Shown here: positions 1 through 7,904 of the stretch, piece by piece
How positions within the stretch are numbered: position 1 is the first letter of the stretch
How the letters are laid out: each line of letters starts with the position of its first letter
Assembly (NCBI RefSeq): GCF_001761325.1
Contig: NZ_CP017478.1
Location: 61,001 to 125,000 of the forward strand
DNA length: 64,000 bases
Source of the DNA: Urechidicola croceus
GTDB lineage: Bacteria > Bacteroidota > Bacteroidia > Flavobacteriales > Flavobacteriaceae
Direction: 5' to 3'
Notes under the pieces: model-generated
Told to the model about the DNA's origin: nothing
Seen by the model: the letters and a program-made list of their open reading frames with translations, nothing else
Database searches by the model: none
Made by a program: the position numbers and the translations under genes

Positions 1-425
1 GCAGCCAAGCCAGTTAAAACATCTGTATGCTTTTTAAAGTTTTCATCAAAATATTCGATAGTTATAGTTTCATTTCTAAAAACATCTTCTCGCACATCAG
101 GTATGCTTAGACAACCTTCATTAAAAGACCATTCATCACCTGTCTCTTCAATGATTTTAGCATTGATAAATACTTTTTTAAAGTCTGCTAAAAATTCTCT
201 CTCTTCTTTTTCTAAATCTTCATCATCAGCAAAAGGAGATGTATCAACTAAAAACAAACGAACAGCTTTTCCTATTTGTGGAGCTGCTAATCCTACACCA
301 TGAGCATTGTCCATGGTTTCTTTCATGTTTTCAATTAACTCATTTAGTTTTGGGTATTCGTTATTAATATCTACAGCAACTTTTCTTAAAACAGGGTCGC
401 CATATGCAATAATAGGTAAAATCAT
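1..425 (-). CDS. def: Peptide deformylase, C-terminus cut by window edge
   Basis: Removes the N-formyl group from nascent proteins in the cytoplasm using a bound divalent metal. The reverse strand reads MILPIIAYGDPVLRK and contains deformylase motif 1 (GVGLAAPQIG) and motif 2 (EGCLSIP, whose Cys is a metal ligand). The third motif (HExxH) lies beyond position 1, so about 141 residues are visible of a family length near 190-200. The ATG at 425 is chosen because the Ile-Pro-Ile-Xaa-Xaa-Tyr-Gly-Asp start is standard for the family and a TACTTTTG promoter element lies just upstream. It is divergent from the methyltransferase at 506. The family call is secure. Confidence 0.95.
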   Translation of the reverse strand, partial: MILPIIAYGDPVLRKVAVDINNEYPKLNELIENMKETMDNAHGVGLAAPQIGKAVRLFLVDTSPFADDEDLEKEEREFLADFKKVFINAKIIEETGDEWSFNEGCLSIPDVREDVFRNETITIEYFDENFKKHTDVLTGLA

Positions 426-445
426 ATTTTAATTTTTATCGTGTG

Positions 446-453
446 CAAAAGTA
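446..453 (-). promoter_or_regulatory. Bacteroidota-type -7 element for def
   Basis: Minus-strand TACTTTTG matches TAnnTTTG and lies 20 bp before the def ATG. No TTG stands at the expected -33 distance, so only half of the promoter is supported. Confidence 0.55.
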
Positions 454-505
454 CGATATTAGATACAATTTTTAGTAGTTTTGGTTCAATATTGATTTTT
501 TTATA

Positions 506-1177
506 ATGGATTGGAAAAAGTATTGGAATAATAATGCGCAAGAGACAGCTGGTGATACAATGAGACAAGTGCAGCGTAGAGATATTGAAAGTACATTACT
601 TACAGTAGATCATATTATAAAAAAATTAAACATTCAATCAAGTGATGAAGTACTAGATGTATGTTGTGGTAATGGTATATTAACACAAAAAATATCTGAA
701 AAGTGTAATTCAATTATTGGCGTTGATCATTCAGAGGAATTATTAAAAACAGCCAATCAAGAATATTCCGGCACCAATATTTCATACATACAATCTTCGG
801 CTACAAATTTGAGCTCAACATTAGGTGAAAAGAAATTTGATAAGATTTATTTACAGTTCTCATTTCAATATTTTGATAAGAAAGGTGAAGGAGAAAAAGT
901 AATTTCTGAAATGTTAAAATGTTTAAAACCAAAGGGTGAAATTTTTATTGGCGATATCACCAATTTTGACAAACTATCAACTTTTTATTATACTACAAGA
1001 TTAAAATTTTATTATTACAGGAGTACTTTTTTAGGTACAAATACAATGGGGAAATTCTGGAAAAAATCAGAATTAGATACTATTTGCAAGAAATTAAATG
1101 TGAAAGGAATCTTTTTTGATCAACCAGAAGACTTGCCTTATTCTTATTATAGATTTGATTATTTAATTAAAAATTAA
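506..1177 (+). CDS. Class I SAM-dependent methyltransferase
   Basis: Predicted soluble methyltransferase of 223 residues with a Rossmann fold. SAM-binding motif I is VLDVCCGNGIL at about residues 49-59. The acidic end of strand 2 (IIGVDHSEELL) and the later KIYLQFSFQYF and LKPKGEIFIGD strands complete the usual order (methyltransf_11/25 type). Nothing in the sequence fixes the substrate: it could be a small molecule, a lipid or a glycan. Its stop codon overlaps that of the convergent DUF1919 gene in a shared TTAA. Pairing with a glycan-type gene hints at surface polysaccharide modification, but that is inference only. Confidence 0.8.
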   Translation: MDWKKYWNNNAQETAGDTMRQVQRRDIESTLLTVDHIIKKLNIQSSDEVLDVCCGNGILTQKISEKCNSIIGVDHSEELLKTANQEYSGTNISYIQSSATNLSSTLGEKKFDKIYLQFSFQYFDKKGEGEKVISEMLKCLKPKGEIFIGDITNFDKLSTFYYTTRLKFYYYRSTFLGTNTMGKFWKKSELDTICKKLNVKGIFFDQPEDLPYSYYRFDYLIKN

Positions 1178-1863
1178 CCTTTGTAGGTTGTTCGTTTTAT
1201 CGTTTTTTCTACGATCCATTTGGTTACATCATAATATAAAAAGGAAATTTTGAATAGTTTAATACCATTTGGAACAATCGTTTTATCATCTTTATGATGC
1301 TCGTTTACTCCAATATGCGCAGGATTATTAAACGTTTTTTTCTCTTTTAAGGTAAATGAAATTTTATTTTTGAAAGGTAGTTGATGAAATTTTTTAAAAA
1401 TTTCTTCATCTGCTTTCCAAGCATCACATATTTTAAAGTAATAATTATCTTTGTTCGTTTCTTCAAGCATTCTTTGCGTTCTGCGAACCCATTTAGTACC
1501 TGCTTCCTTAGGTGTTTTATAATGAGTGAAATGTAATTCAACATCTCCAAGTAATGCTAATGGGTAAGTTAATTCACGAAAAGGGTACTTGCTTTTATCA
1601 ATAAATTGTAACTCCTGAGCCATATAATGATCGAAATTAGAAAGTAATTTCATATAACAATCACCATAAATTCCGACTCCAGCAAATGGGGAGTTATAAG
1701 GTCTTTCGTACCATTGATATACTGCGCCACCCCAACAATTATCAGCAATTATTACAAAATTTTTATCTTTTAAAAGTTTTTTTTCTTTTTTTAGAATAAA
1801 CTTTTTAAAATAGACTCTTGATTTTCGTCTTATGTAAACATATATTTTTCTAAAGGGATTCAT
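1174..1863 (-). CDS. DUF1919 family protein (exopolysaccharide biosynthesis type)
   Basis: 229 residues. The signature of DUF1919 is visible: NCWGGAVYQWYERPYNSPFAGV around residues 42-63, then a YPLALLGDVELHFTHY block and a KWVRRTQRM segment. Members are found in capsule and exopolysaccharide loci and behave as a presumed transferase, but no reaction is established to my knowledge. The first 30 residues are strongly basic (IRRKSRVYFKKF) and could lie at the membrane surface; no convincing transmembrane helix or signal peptide follows. It lies 3 bp from ruvX on the same strand, so it may be co-transcribed behind ruvX. Its 3' end overlaps the convergent methyltransferase. Confidence 0.78.
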   Translation of the reverse strand: MNPFRKIYVYIRRKSRVYFKKFILKKEKKLLKDKNFVIIADNCWGGAVYQWYERPYNSPFAGVGIYGDCYMKLLSNFDHYMAQELQFIDKSKYPFRELTYPLALLGDVELHFTHYKTPKEAGTKWVRRTQRMLEETNKDNYYFKICDAWKADEEIFKKFHQLPFKNKISFTLKEKKTFNNPAHIGVNEHHKDDKTIVPNGIKLFKISFLYYDVTKWIVEKTIKRTTYKG

Positions 1864-1866
1864 TTT

Positions 1867-2277
1867 TTAATTTTGGTCTAAATATGTTTGTAAAATAATG
1901 GTGGCACTTATTTGATCAATCAACCCTTTATCTTGTCGTTTTTTCTTTTTTAATCCACCATCAATCATTGCTTGAAAAGCCATTTTTGATGTGAATCGTT
2001 CATCAATTCTTTTAATAGGAATTACAGGATATTTATTTGTTAGTTTTTTAATGAAATCAATGATAAGTACTTCACTTTCACTAGCAGAATAATCCATTTG
2101 CTTTGGCTCACCTACAATAAAAAGTTCTACATTTTCAGATGATAAATAGTCATCTAAAAATATGAAAATATCTTTGGTATTGACAGTGTCTATTCCAAAC
2201 GCAATCATTTGCATTTCGTCTGTAACAGCAATTCCAGTTCTTTTTTTACCGTAATCAAAGGCTAAAATTCGGGCCAT
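1867..2277 (-). CDS. ruvX: Putative pre-16S rRNA nuclease / Holliday junction resolvase YqgF family
   Basis: RNase H-fold protein of 136 residues. It opens with MARILAFDYGKKRTGIAVTD, where the first catalytic Asp sits in FDYG. FIVGEPKQMDYSASE and the IDERFTSKMA segment with its Glu and Arg follow, and the C-terminal KKRQDKGLIDQISATIILQ carries the last acidic residue. The family is implicated in 16S rRNA 5' maturation and was once annotated as a resolvase. An in-frame ATG exists at 2298, but a TACTTTTG -7 element covers that position. The ATG at 2277 gives the canonical N-terminus and is preferred. Divergent from dapD. Confidence 0.92.
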   Translation of the reverse strand: MARILAFDYGKKRTGIAVTDEMQMIAFGIDTVNTKDIFIFLDDYLSSENVELFIVGEPKQMDYSASESEVLIIDFIKKLTNKYPVIPIKRIDERFTSKMAFQAMIDGGLKKKKRQDKGLIDQISATIILQTYLDQN

Positions 2278-2295
2278 TAATAGTTTATTTTTTTG

Positions 2296-2303
2296 CAAAA
2301 GTA
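2296..2303 (-). promoter_or_regulatory. -7 element for ruvX; decides its start
   Basis: Minus-strand TACTTTTG (TAnnTTTG) overlaps the upstream in-frame ATG at 2298. A transcript from it could only use the ATG at 2277. No clear -33 TTG is seen. Confidence 0.55.
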
Positions 2304-2338
2304 ACTATTTATTTCAGTAATAAATAAAAAGTATATTT

Positions 2339-2372
2339 TTGAGGTGAATTTATTATTGGATAATTATCTTTG
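2339..2372 (+). promoter_or_regulatory. Promoter of dapD; decides its start
   Basis: TATCTTTG at 2365-2372 matches TAnnTTTG, with a TTG at 2339-2341 (23-bp spacer, upper end of the usual range). It lies inside the reading frame that could begin at GTG 2344, so the true start is the ATG at 2392, 20 bp downstream. Confidence 0.6.
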
Positions 2373-2391
2373 TTTTTTAATTAAAAACCGA

Positions 2392-3207
2392 ATGAAACAC
2401 ACACAACAAATTATTGAAAACGCTTGGGAAAACCGAGAGTTATTAAAAGAACAAGAAATACAAGATACCATAAGAGAAGTTATTGACTTACTAGATAAAG
2501 GTGAATTGAGAGTTGCCGAACCTATTGAAGATGGGTGGCAAGTCAACGAATGGGTAAAGAAAGCAGTAGTAATGTATTTTCCAATTCAGAAAATGGAAAC
2601 TTTTGAAGTAGGTATCTTTGAATATCATGACAAGATTCCATTAAAAAGAAATTACGCAGAAAGAGGAATAAGAGTAGTTCCTCATGCAGTAGCAAGACAT
2701 GGTTCATATATTTCTTCTGGAACTATTTTAATGCCAAGTTATGTTAATATTGGTGCATATGTTGATGAAGGAACTATGGTTGATACTTGGGCTACTGTTG
2801 GTAGTTGTGCTCAAATAGGTAAGAATGTACATTTGAGTGGAGGAGTAGGAATTGGTGGCGTTCTAGAGCCACTACAAGCAGCTCCAGTAATTATAGAAGA
2901 TAATGTTTTTGTAGGTTCAAGATGTATAGTTGTAGAAGGAGTTAGAGTTGAGAAAGAAGCAGTACTTGGAGCCAATGTGGTATTGACCATGAGTACAAAA
3001 ATTATTGACGTAACTGGTGATGAACCTGTTGAAATGAAAGGTGTTGTACCAGCACGTTCAGTTGTAATTCCTGGATCTTATCCTAAAGAATTTAAATCTG
3101 GAGTATTTAATGTACCTTGTGCTTTAATTATTGGAAAAAGAAAAGAAAGTACAAATAAAAAGACATCGTTAAATGATGCGTTACGTGAAAATAATGTAGC
3201 TGTTTAA
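2392..3207 (+). CDS. dapD: 2,3,4,5-tetrahydropyridine-2,6-dicarboxylate N-succinyltransferase
   Basis: Acyl-CoA-dependent enzyme of the succinylase branch of meso-diaminopimelate and lysine synthesis: it succinylates tetrahydrodipicolinate. The 271-residue length is normal. An N-terminal helical domain (MKHTQQIIENAWENRELL) is followed by a left-handed beta-helix of hexapeptide repeats from about residue 100 to 210 (GTILMPSYVNIGAYVDEGTMV, GGVLEPLQAAPVIIEDN). A short C-terminal strand domain ends the protein. The GTG at 2344 is rejected because the promoter lies after it and the ATG gives the family N-terminus. The glycosyltransferase starts 3 bp after the stop, so the two are probably co-transcribed. 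Confidence 0.96.
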   Translation: MKHTQQIIENAWENRELLKEQEIQDTIREVIDLLDKGELRVAEPIEDGWQVNEWVKKAVVMYFPIQKMETFEVGIFEYHDKIPLKRNYAERGIRVVPHAVARHGSYISSGTILMPSYVNIGAYVDEGTMVDTWATVGSCAQIGKNVHLSGGVGIGGVLEPLQAAPVIIEDNVFVGSRCIVVEGVRVEKEAVLGANVVLTMSTKIIDVTGDEPVEMKGVVPARSVVIPGSYPKEFKSGVFNVPCALIIGKRKESTNKKTSLNDALRENNVAV

Positions 3208-3210
3208 TGT

Positions 3211-3981
3211 GTGAAAAGTGAAAAAGAAAATTTGAAAATAACTGCAATAATACCAACCTTTAACGAGGAAATACATATTGAAGATGCAATTAAATCTGTC
3301 AGTTTTGCTGATGAGATAATAGTAATTGACTCATATAGTACTGATAAAACAGTTGAATTAGCTCGCAAACATAATGTGAAGTTAATTCAACGTGTTTTTG
3401 ATGATTTTTCTACTCAAAAGAATTTTGCAATTGATCAAGCTACATACGATTGGATTTATGTTTTAGATGCTGATGAGCGTGTAACTCCACCTTTAAGAGA
3501 AGAGATTTTACAAGCTGTTAAAAATCCAGGGGAGTTTGTAGGTTTTTATGCTTACAGAACATTTTATTTTATTGGGAGAAAGGTCAATTATAGTGGATGG
3601 CAGAGAGATAAAGTAATAAGATTATTTTTAAAAAAATATTGTAGGTACAATGGAAACCCAGTACATGAAGTCATTCAAGCTGATGGTAAAATTGGTTTTT
3701 TTAAAAATAAATTAGAACATTACTCTTATAGAAATTTTGATCATTATATTTCTAAGTTAAATCAATATTCTTGGTTGAGAGCAAAACAATTGCACGATCA
3801 AGGAAAAAAAGTTGGTATTTATCATGTTCTAGTGAAGCCAATTGCAAGGTTTTTTATTCATTATATAATTCGTTTAGGTTTTCTTGATGGTTTTCCTGGT
3901 TTTGTAGTAGCAGTTACACAATCATATGGTGTGTTGACACGTTATATCAAACTTTGGCTTATAAACCATGGTCTTAGGTGA
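3211..3981 (+). CDS. Family 2 glycosyltransferase, WaaE/KdtX-like
   Basis: Inverting GT-A glycosyltransferase of 256 residues, probably adding a sugar to the lipopolysaccharide core or another surface glycan. The nucleotide-sugar fold starts at IIPTFNEE (residues 13-20). DEIIVIDSYSTDKT follows, and the metal-binding DADE is at residues 86-89. The C-terminal helical part (HYSYRNFDHYISKLNQYS) is typical of the WaaE-like subgroup. No ATG is available in frame at the start: the best start is GTG at 3211, three bases after the dapD stop. The substrate is not readable from sequence. Confidence 0.85.
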   Translation: MKSEKENLKITAIIPTFNEEIHIEDAIKSVSFADEIIVIDSYSTDKTVELARKHNVKLIQRVFDDFSTQKNFAIDQATYDWIYVLDADERVTPPLREEILQAVKNPGEFVGFYAYRTFYFIGRKVNYSGWQRDKVIRLFLKKYCRYNGNPVHEVIQADGKIGFFKNKLEHYSYRNFDHYISKLNQYSWLRAKQLHDQGKKVGIYHVLVKPIARFFIHYIIRLGFLDGFPGFVVAVTQSYGVLTRYIKLWLINHGLR

Positions 3982-3994
3982 GACTACTATTTTA

Positions 3995-4555
3995 ATGAAA
4001 ACGGAACTTCAAAATACAATAAGATCATTACAGAATAATGAAATTATTTTATATCCTACTGATACAGTTTGGGGTATTGGTTGTGATGCGACTAATGTTG
4101 ATGCTGTTAGAAAAATATATCAAATTAAGAGAAGAGAGGCATCTAAGAGTATGATAATACTCGTTAACAGCCTTGAAATGCTACAAAATTATATTTCAAA
4201 TATTCCAGATTCAATAATTGATATTTTGTCTAATACCTTAAAACCAACAACTATTATTTATAATAATCCAAAGGGTTTAGCACAAAATGTTGTAGCAGAA
4301 GATAATACAGTAGCAATTAGAATTGTTAATGATGAGTTTTGCCAAAAATTAATTCAAAAATTTGGCAAACCAATTGTTTCTACTTCTGCAAATATCAGTG
4401 GACAACCTACACCTAAATCATTTGACGAAATCTCCGAATCTATTTTGCATAGCGTAGACTATGTTGTAAATTTGCATCGAGAAAAATTGAATATAAGTCC
4501 ATCTTCAATAATTAAATTGAACACTGATGGATCAATTTCTACACTAAGAGAATAA
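3995..4555 (+). CDS. L-threonylcarbamoyladenylate synthase (Sua5/YciO/YrdC/YwlC family)
   Basis: Makes threonylcarbamoyl-AMP from threonine, bicarbonate and ATP, the activated donor for the t6A37 modification of ANN-decoding tRNAs. The 186-residue product is the short YrdC-only form. It shows ILYPTDTVWGIGCDA near the N-terminus, KRREASKSMIILV, and STSANISGQPTP, all nucleotide or substrate pocket motifs. An in-frame ATG at 3968 would overlap the preceding glycosyltransferase. The ATG at 3995, 13 bp past that stop, leaves the expected short N-terminus and is preferred. Functionally linked to the next gene, which also matures tRNA. Confidence 0.93.
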   Translation: MKTELQNTIRSLQNNEIILYPTDTVWGIGCDATNVDAVRKIYQIKRREASKSMIILVNSLEMLQNYISNIPDSIIDILSNTLKPTTIIYNNPKGLAQNVVAEDNTVAIRIVNDEFCQKLIQKFGKPIVSTSANISGQPTPKSFDEISESILHSVDYVVNLHREKLNISPSSIIKLNTDGSISTLRE

Positions 4556-4571
4556 TATTTTAAATAATTGA

Positions 4572-5981
4572 ATGAATTATAAAAAAGCCATAGACCATGT
4601 CGTTTTTGAGGTTATTTCACAAGCTGCAAAAGAACTAAATGTAAAGACGTACGTTATTGGTGGTTTTGTTAGAGATTTCATTTTAGAGAGAGGTACTCCA
4701 AAAGATATCGATATTGTTGCCGTTGGTAGTGGTATAGAGTTGGCCCAAAAAGTTGCTGATTTACTGCCCAATAAACCTAAAGTTCAGGTTTTTAAAACGT
4801 ATGGTACTGCGATGCTACGATACGATGATATTGAAGTAGAATTTGTAGGTGCACGTAAAGAATCTTATACTGAAAATAGTAGAAATCCAATAGTTGAAAA
4901 TGGAACATTAGGAGATGACCAAAATCGAAGAGATTTTACTATCAATGCTTTGGCTATAAGTTTAAATCAAGAATCTTTGGGTGAATTATTAGATCCATTC
5001 AATGGTTTAGTTGATATGAAGCAGAAGATTATTCGTACTCCACTAAATCCAGATATTACGTATTCTGATGATCCTTTGCGTATGATGCGTGCTATTCGAT
5101 TTGCAACGCAATTAGGATTTAAAATAGAAGAAGACTCACTTAATGCAATTGCCAAAAATTCAGAGAGATTAAAAATTATTACTCGTGAAAGAATAATTGA
5201 TGAGTTGAATAAAATAATGATGACTGCAAAGCCATCAATTGGTTTTATTTTATTGCACAAAACAGATTTATTAATACAAATTTTACCTGAATTAACTGCT
5301 TTACAAGGTGTGGAGGAGGTAGAAGGTCAAACTCATAAAGATAATTTTTATCATACTTTAGAAGTGGTTGATAATATTTGCCCAAATTCTGATGATTTGT
5401 GGTTGCGTTGGGCAGCCCTGTTGCATGATATTGGTAAGGCACCAACTAAGAAATTTCATAAAAAAAATGGTTGGACATTTCATGGGCATGAGTATGTGGG
5501 GTCAAAAATGGTTTATAGATTATTCAAAAGATTAAAAATGCCATTGAATAATAAAATGAAGTTTGTTCAAAAAATGGTGCTCTTGAGTTCACGACCAATT
5601 GTTTTAGCATCCGATGTTACAGATTCTGCAGTTCGAAGATTGATTTTTGATGCTGGAGATGATATTGAAAGTTTAATGACTTTATGTGAGGCAGATATCA
5701 CAACGAAAAATCCTAAGAAATTTAAGCGTTACCACTCAAATTTTGAGTTGGTTAGAAGTAAAATTAAAGAGGTTGAAGAACGTGATCACGTTCGGAATTT
5801 TCAGCCACCAATTTCAGGTGAATTGATTATGGAAACTTTTAACTTAAAGCCATGTCGTGAAATTGGAACTTTAAAAGATGCTATTAAAGAAGCCATTCTT
5901 GAAGGAGAAATTCCTAATGACTATGATGCAGCTTATAACTTCATGCTTAAAAGAGCAGAGAAATTAGGGTTGAAAAAGTAG
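4572..5981 (+). CDS. cca: CCA tRNA nucleotidyltransferase with HD domain
   Basis: Adds or repairs the 3' CCA end of tRNAs. 469 residues. The class II nucleotidyltransferase head has GGFVRD (30-35), the catalytic DID (45-47) and RRDFTINA (119-126). The RNA-binding neck includes [12 protein letters not shown] (167-178). An HD phosphohydrolase domain follows with HTLEVVDN and HDIGK (285-289). The gene follows the tRNA t6A synthase by 16 bp, so a tRNA-maturation operon starting at or before dapD is likely. Convergent with the ABC exporter, separated by only 7 bp. Confidence 0.94.
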   Translation: MNYKKAIDHVVFEVISQAAKELNVKTYVIGGFVRDFILERGTPKDIDIVAVGSGIELAQKVADLLPNKPKVQVFKTYGTAMLRYDDIEVEFVGARKESYTENSRNPIVENGTLGDDQNRRDFTINALAISLNQESLGELLDPFNGLVDMKQKIIRTPLNPDITYSDDPLRMMRAIRFATQLGFKIEEDSLNAIAKNSERLKIITRERIIDELNKIMMTAKPSIGFILLHKTDLLIQILPELTALQGVEEVEGQTHKDNFYHTLEVVDNICPNSDDLWLRWAALLHDIGKAPTKKFHKKNGWTFHGHEYVGSKMVYRLFKRLKMPLNNKMKFVQKMVLLSSRPIVLASDVTDSAVRRLIFDAGDDIESLMTLCEADITTKNPKKFKRYHSNFELVRSKIKEVEERDHVRNFQPPISGELIMETFNLKPCREIGTLKDAIKEAILEGEIPNDYDAAYNFMLKRAEKLGLKK

Positions 5982-5988
5982 TTCATCC

Positions 5989-7815
5989 TTATAAAGTTTG
6001 CATAGACACCAATTTGAAGTATTCACCTTTTTTAGCAAGTAATTCTTCATGTTTACCTTGTTCTACTATTTCGCCTTTTCTAAGTACTACAATATTGTCT
6101 GCCTTTTGAATTGTAGATAATCGATGTGCAATGACCAAAGATGTACGATTTTCCATCATTTTTTCAAGTGCTTGTTGAACTAATTGCTCACTTTCGGTAT
6201 CCAATGCTGAAGTTGCTTCATCCAATATCATAATTGGAGGGTTTTTAAGAACAGCACGAGCAATTGAAAGACGTTGTTTTTGCCCTCCAGAAAGTGTGTT
6301 TCCTCCATCACCAATATTTGTTTCATATTGATTTGGTAAATCTTTAATAAACTCATGCGCATTGGCAATTTTTGAAGCCTCTAATATATCTTCATCGTTG
6401 GGTTTTTCAATTCCTAGTGAAATATTATTTTTAACGGTATCATTAAATAGAATTGATTCTTGAGTAACAATTCCCATCAATCCACGAAGGGATTTTTTGG
6501 TCATATCCTTAATGTCAACACCATCTATTTTTACACTTCCTTTATTAACATCATAAAAACGAGTTACTAGATTGGCCAACGTAGATTTTCCACTACCAGA
6601 TTGCCCTACTAAAGCAACTGTTTGACCCTTTGGAACTGTCAATGAAAAATCTTTTAAAACATATTCATCTAAATATTTAAATGAGATATTTTCAAATGAG
6701 ATACCTTCTTTAAAATTTGTTTTTTCAATGGCATTTGGTTTATCTGTAATAGTATTTTCTGTTTCAAGAATTTCTAAAATACGCTCAGCAGATGCATCAC
6801 CTCTTTGAATATTAGAGTAAGCATTTGCTATTGCTTTAGCAGGATTTAATACAAGATAGAATAAACCAATGTATCCAAAAAATTCTTGAGGTTTCATATC
6901 ACTATTTTCACCTAAAACTAATTTTCCTCCAAACCATAGAATTGCAATAATCGTAGTAGTTCCTAAGAATTCACTCATCGGTGAAGCCAATGTTTTACGA
7001 TGTAAAACACTCGTCATTAAATTTCTATACTTTTTAGTAGAATTATTGAATTTTCTTTCAATTCTTTCTTCTGCATTAAAACCTTTAATCACTCTTAATC
7101 CAGTGAGTGTTTCTTCGATAAACGAAAGGAAATTTCCATTTTCTTGTTGTGCGAGTAAAGAATTTGCTTTTAATTTTTTACTGATTGAAGAAATAATAAA
7201 TCCAGAAACGGGTAATAAAATAAAGACAAATAAAGTTAATTTGGCGCTAATAGCAAACATTGAAACAAGTGTCAAAATAATTGTCAATGGCTCTCTTACA
7301 ACAGTTTCCAAAGAGGTTAAAAATGACGTTTCTACTTCTTGAATATCTGAAGTCATACGCGCGATAATATCTCCCTTTTTCTTTTCCGAATAGAAAGATA
7401 TAGGTAATTCAAGTACTTTTTTATATAATTTGTCTCTTAAGTCTTTAACCACTCCATTTCTTAAAAACGCAAGAACATATGATGCTAAATAACGAAATAA
7501 GTTTTTAAAGAAAAATAGACTAAACGAAAGGACACAAATAAAAAGTAGCGCTTTTTCAATTCCTCCACTAGCCATCATGTCACTTACTTGATAATTAAGA
7601 GAACCTTGAACATAGTCATATAAGTTTCTTATTCCACCATAAACAGGCTTTTCGGTAACTTTTTCTTCTTTTCCAAATAGAATACCAAGTACAGGTATAA
7701 ATCCTAATACGGATAGAACATTAAATATAGCATATAAAATATTGAACAATACATTGAGCCAAGCGAATTTAATATATGGTTTGGCAAATTGTAATATTTT
7801 TTTAAAGTGATTCAT
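5989..7815 (-). CDS. ABC exporter, fused permease and ATPase, MsbA-like
   Basis: Half-transporter of 608 residues that should work as a homodimer in the inner membrane. Hydrophobic segments at about 17-46, 88-117, 172-211 and 285-330 make up the six-helix permease. The ATPase has Walker A GQSGSGKS (404-411), signature LSGGQ (508-512), Walker B MILDEA (about 529-534) and the switch His564. Similarity in layout is to MsbA-type lipid and lipid A flippases, and neighbouring glycosyltransferases are consistent with an envelope lipid or glycolipid substrate. A multidrug role cannot be excluded. It has its own -7 promoter element and a leader hairpin. Confidence 0.9.
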   Translation of the reverse strand: MNHFKKILQFAKPYIKFAWLNVLFNILYAIFNVLSVLGFIPVLGILFGKEEKVTEKPVYGGIRNLYDYVQGSLNYQVSDMMASGGIEKALLFICVLSFSLFFFKNLFRYLASYVLAFLRNGVVKDLRDKLYKKVLELPISFYSEKKKGDIIARMTSDIQEVETSFLTSLETVVREPLTIILTLVSMFAISAKLTLFVFILLPVSGFIISSISKKLKANSLLAQQENGNFLSFIEETLTGLRVIKGFNAEERIERKFNNSTKKYRNLMTSVLHRKTLASPMSEFLGTTTIIAILWFGGKLVLGENSDMKPQEFFGYIGLFYLVLNPAKAIANAYSNIQRGDASAERILEILETENTITDKPNAIEKTNFKEGISFENISFKYLDEYVLKDFSLTVPKGQTVALVGQSGSGKSTLANLVTRFYDVNKGSVKIDGVDIKDMTKKSLRGLMGIVTQESILFNDTVKNNISLGIEKPNDEDILEASKIANAHEFIKDLPNQYETNIGDGGNTLSGGQKQRLSIARAVLKNPPIMILDEATSALDTESEQLVQQALEKMMENRTSLVIAHRLSTIQKADNIVVLRKGEIVEQGKHEELLAKKGEYFKLVSMQTL

Positions 7816-7833
7816 CTAATTTATTAAGAGTGT

Positions 7834-7877
7834 AAATCCGAGTAAATATCAATAAATAAAGACATCTACTCGGATTT
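7834..7877. other. Perfect 11-bp stem with 22-nt loop in the exporter leader
   Basis: AAATCCGAGTA (7834-7844) is perfectly complementary to TACTCGGATTT (7867-7877). On the minus strand, in which both flanking genes are read, no U-run follows the stem, so it is not a standard terminator for the phosphohexomutase gene. It would lie in the 5' leader of the exporter mRNA. A U-rich tract follows only in plus orientation. Confidence 0.6.
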
Positions 7878-7896
7878 TATTTTTATTAATTTTGTA

Positions 7897-7904
7897 CAAA
7901 AATA
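7897..7904 (-). promoter_or_regulatory. -7 element for the ABC exporter
   Basis: Minus-strand TATTTTTG abuts the stop codon of the phosphohexomutase gene, giving the exporter a leader of roughly 75-80 nt that contains the 7834-7877 hairpin. Confidence 0.5.

Noticed and set aside
2344..2391. Upstream GTG start for dapD
   Set aside because: A TATCTTTG -7 box lies inside this extension, and the 16 extra residues are absent from the family N-terminus.
4967..5445. Open frames antisense to cca
   Set aside because: Shadows of a complete, motif-rich cca gene.
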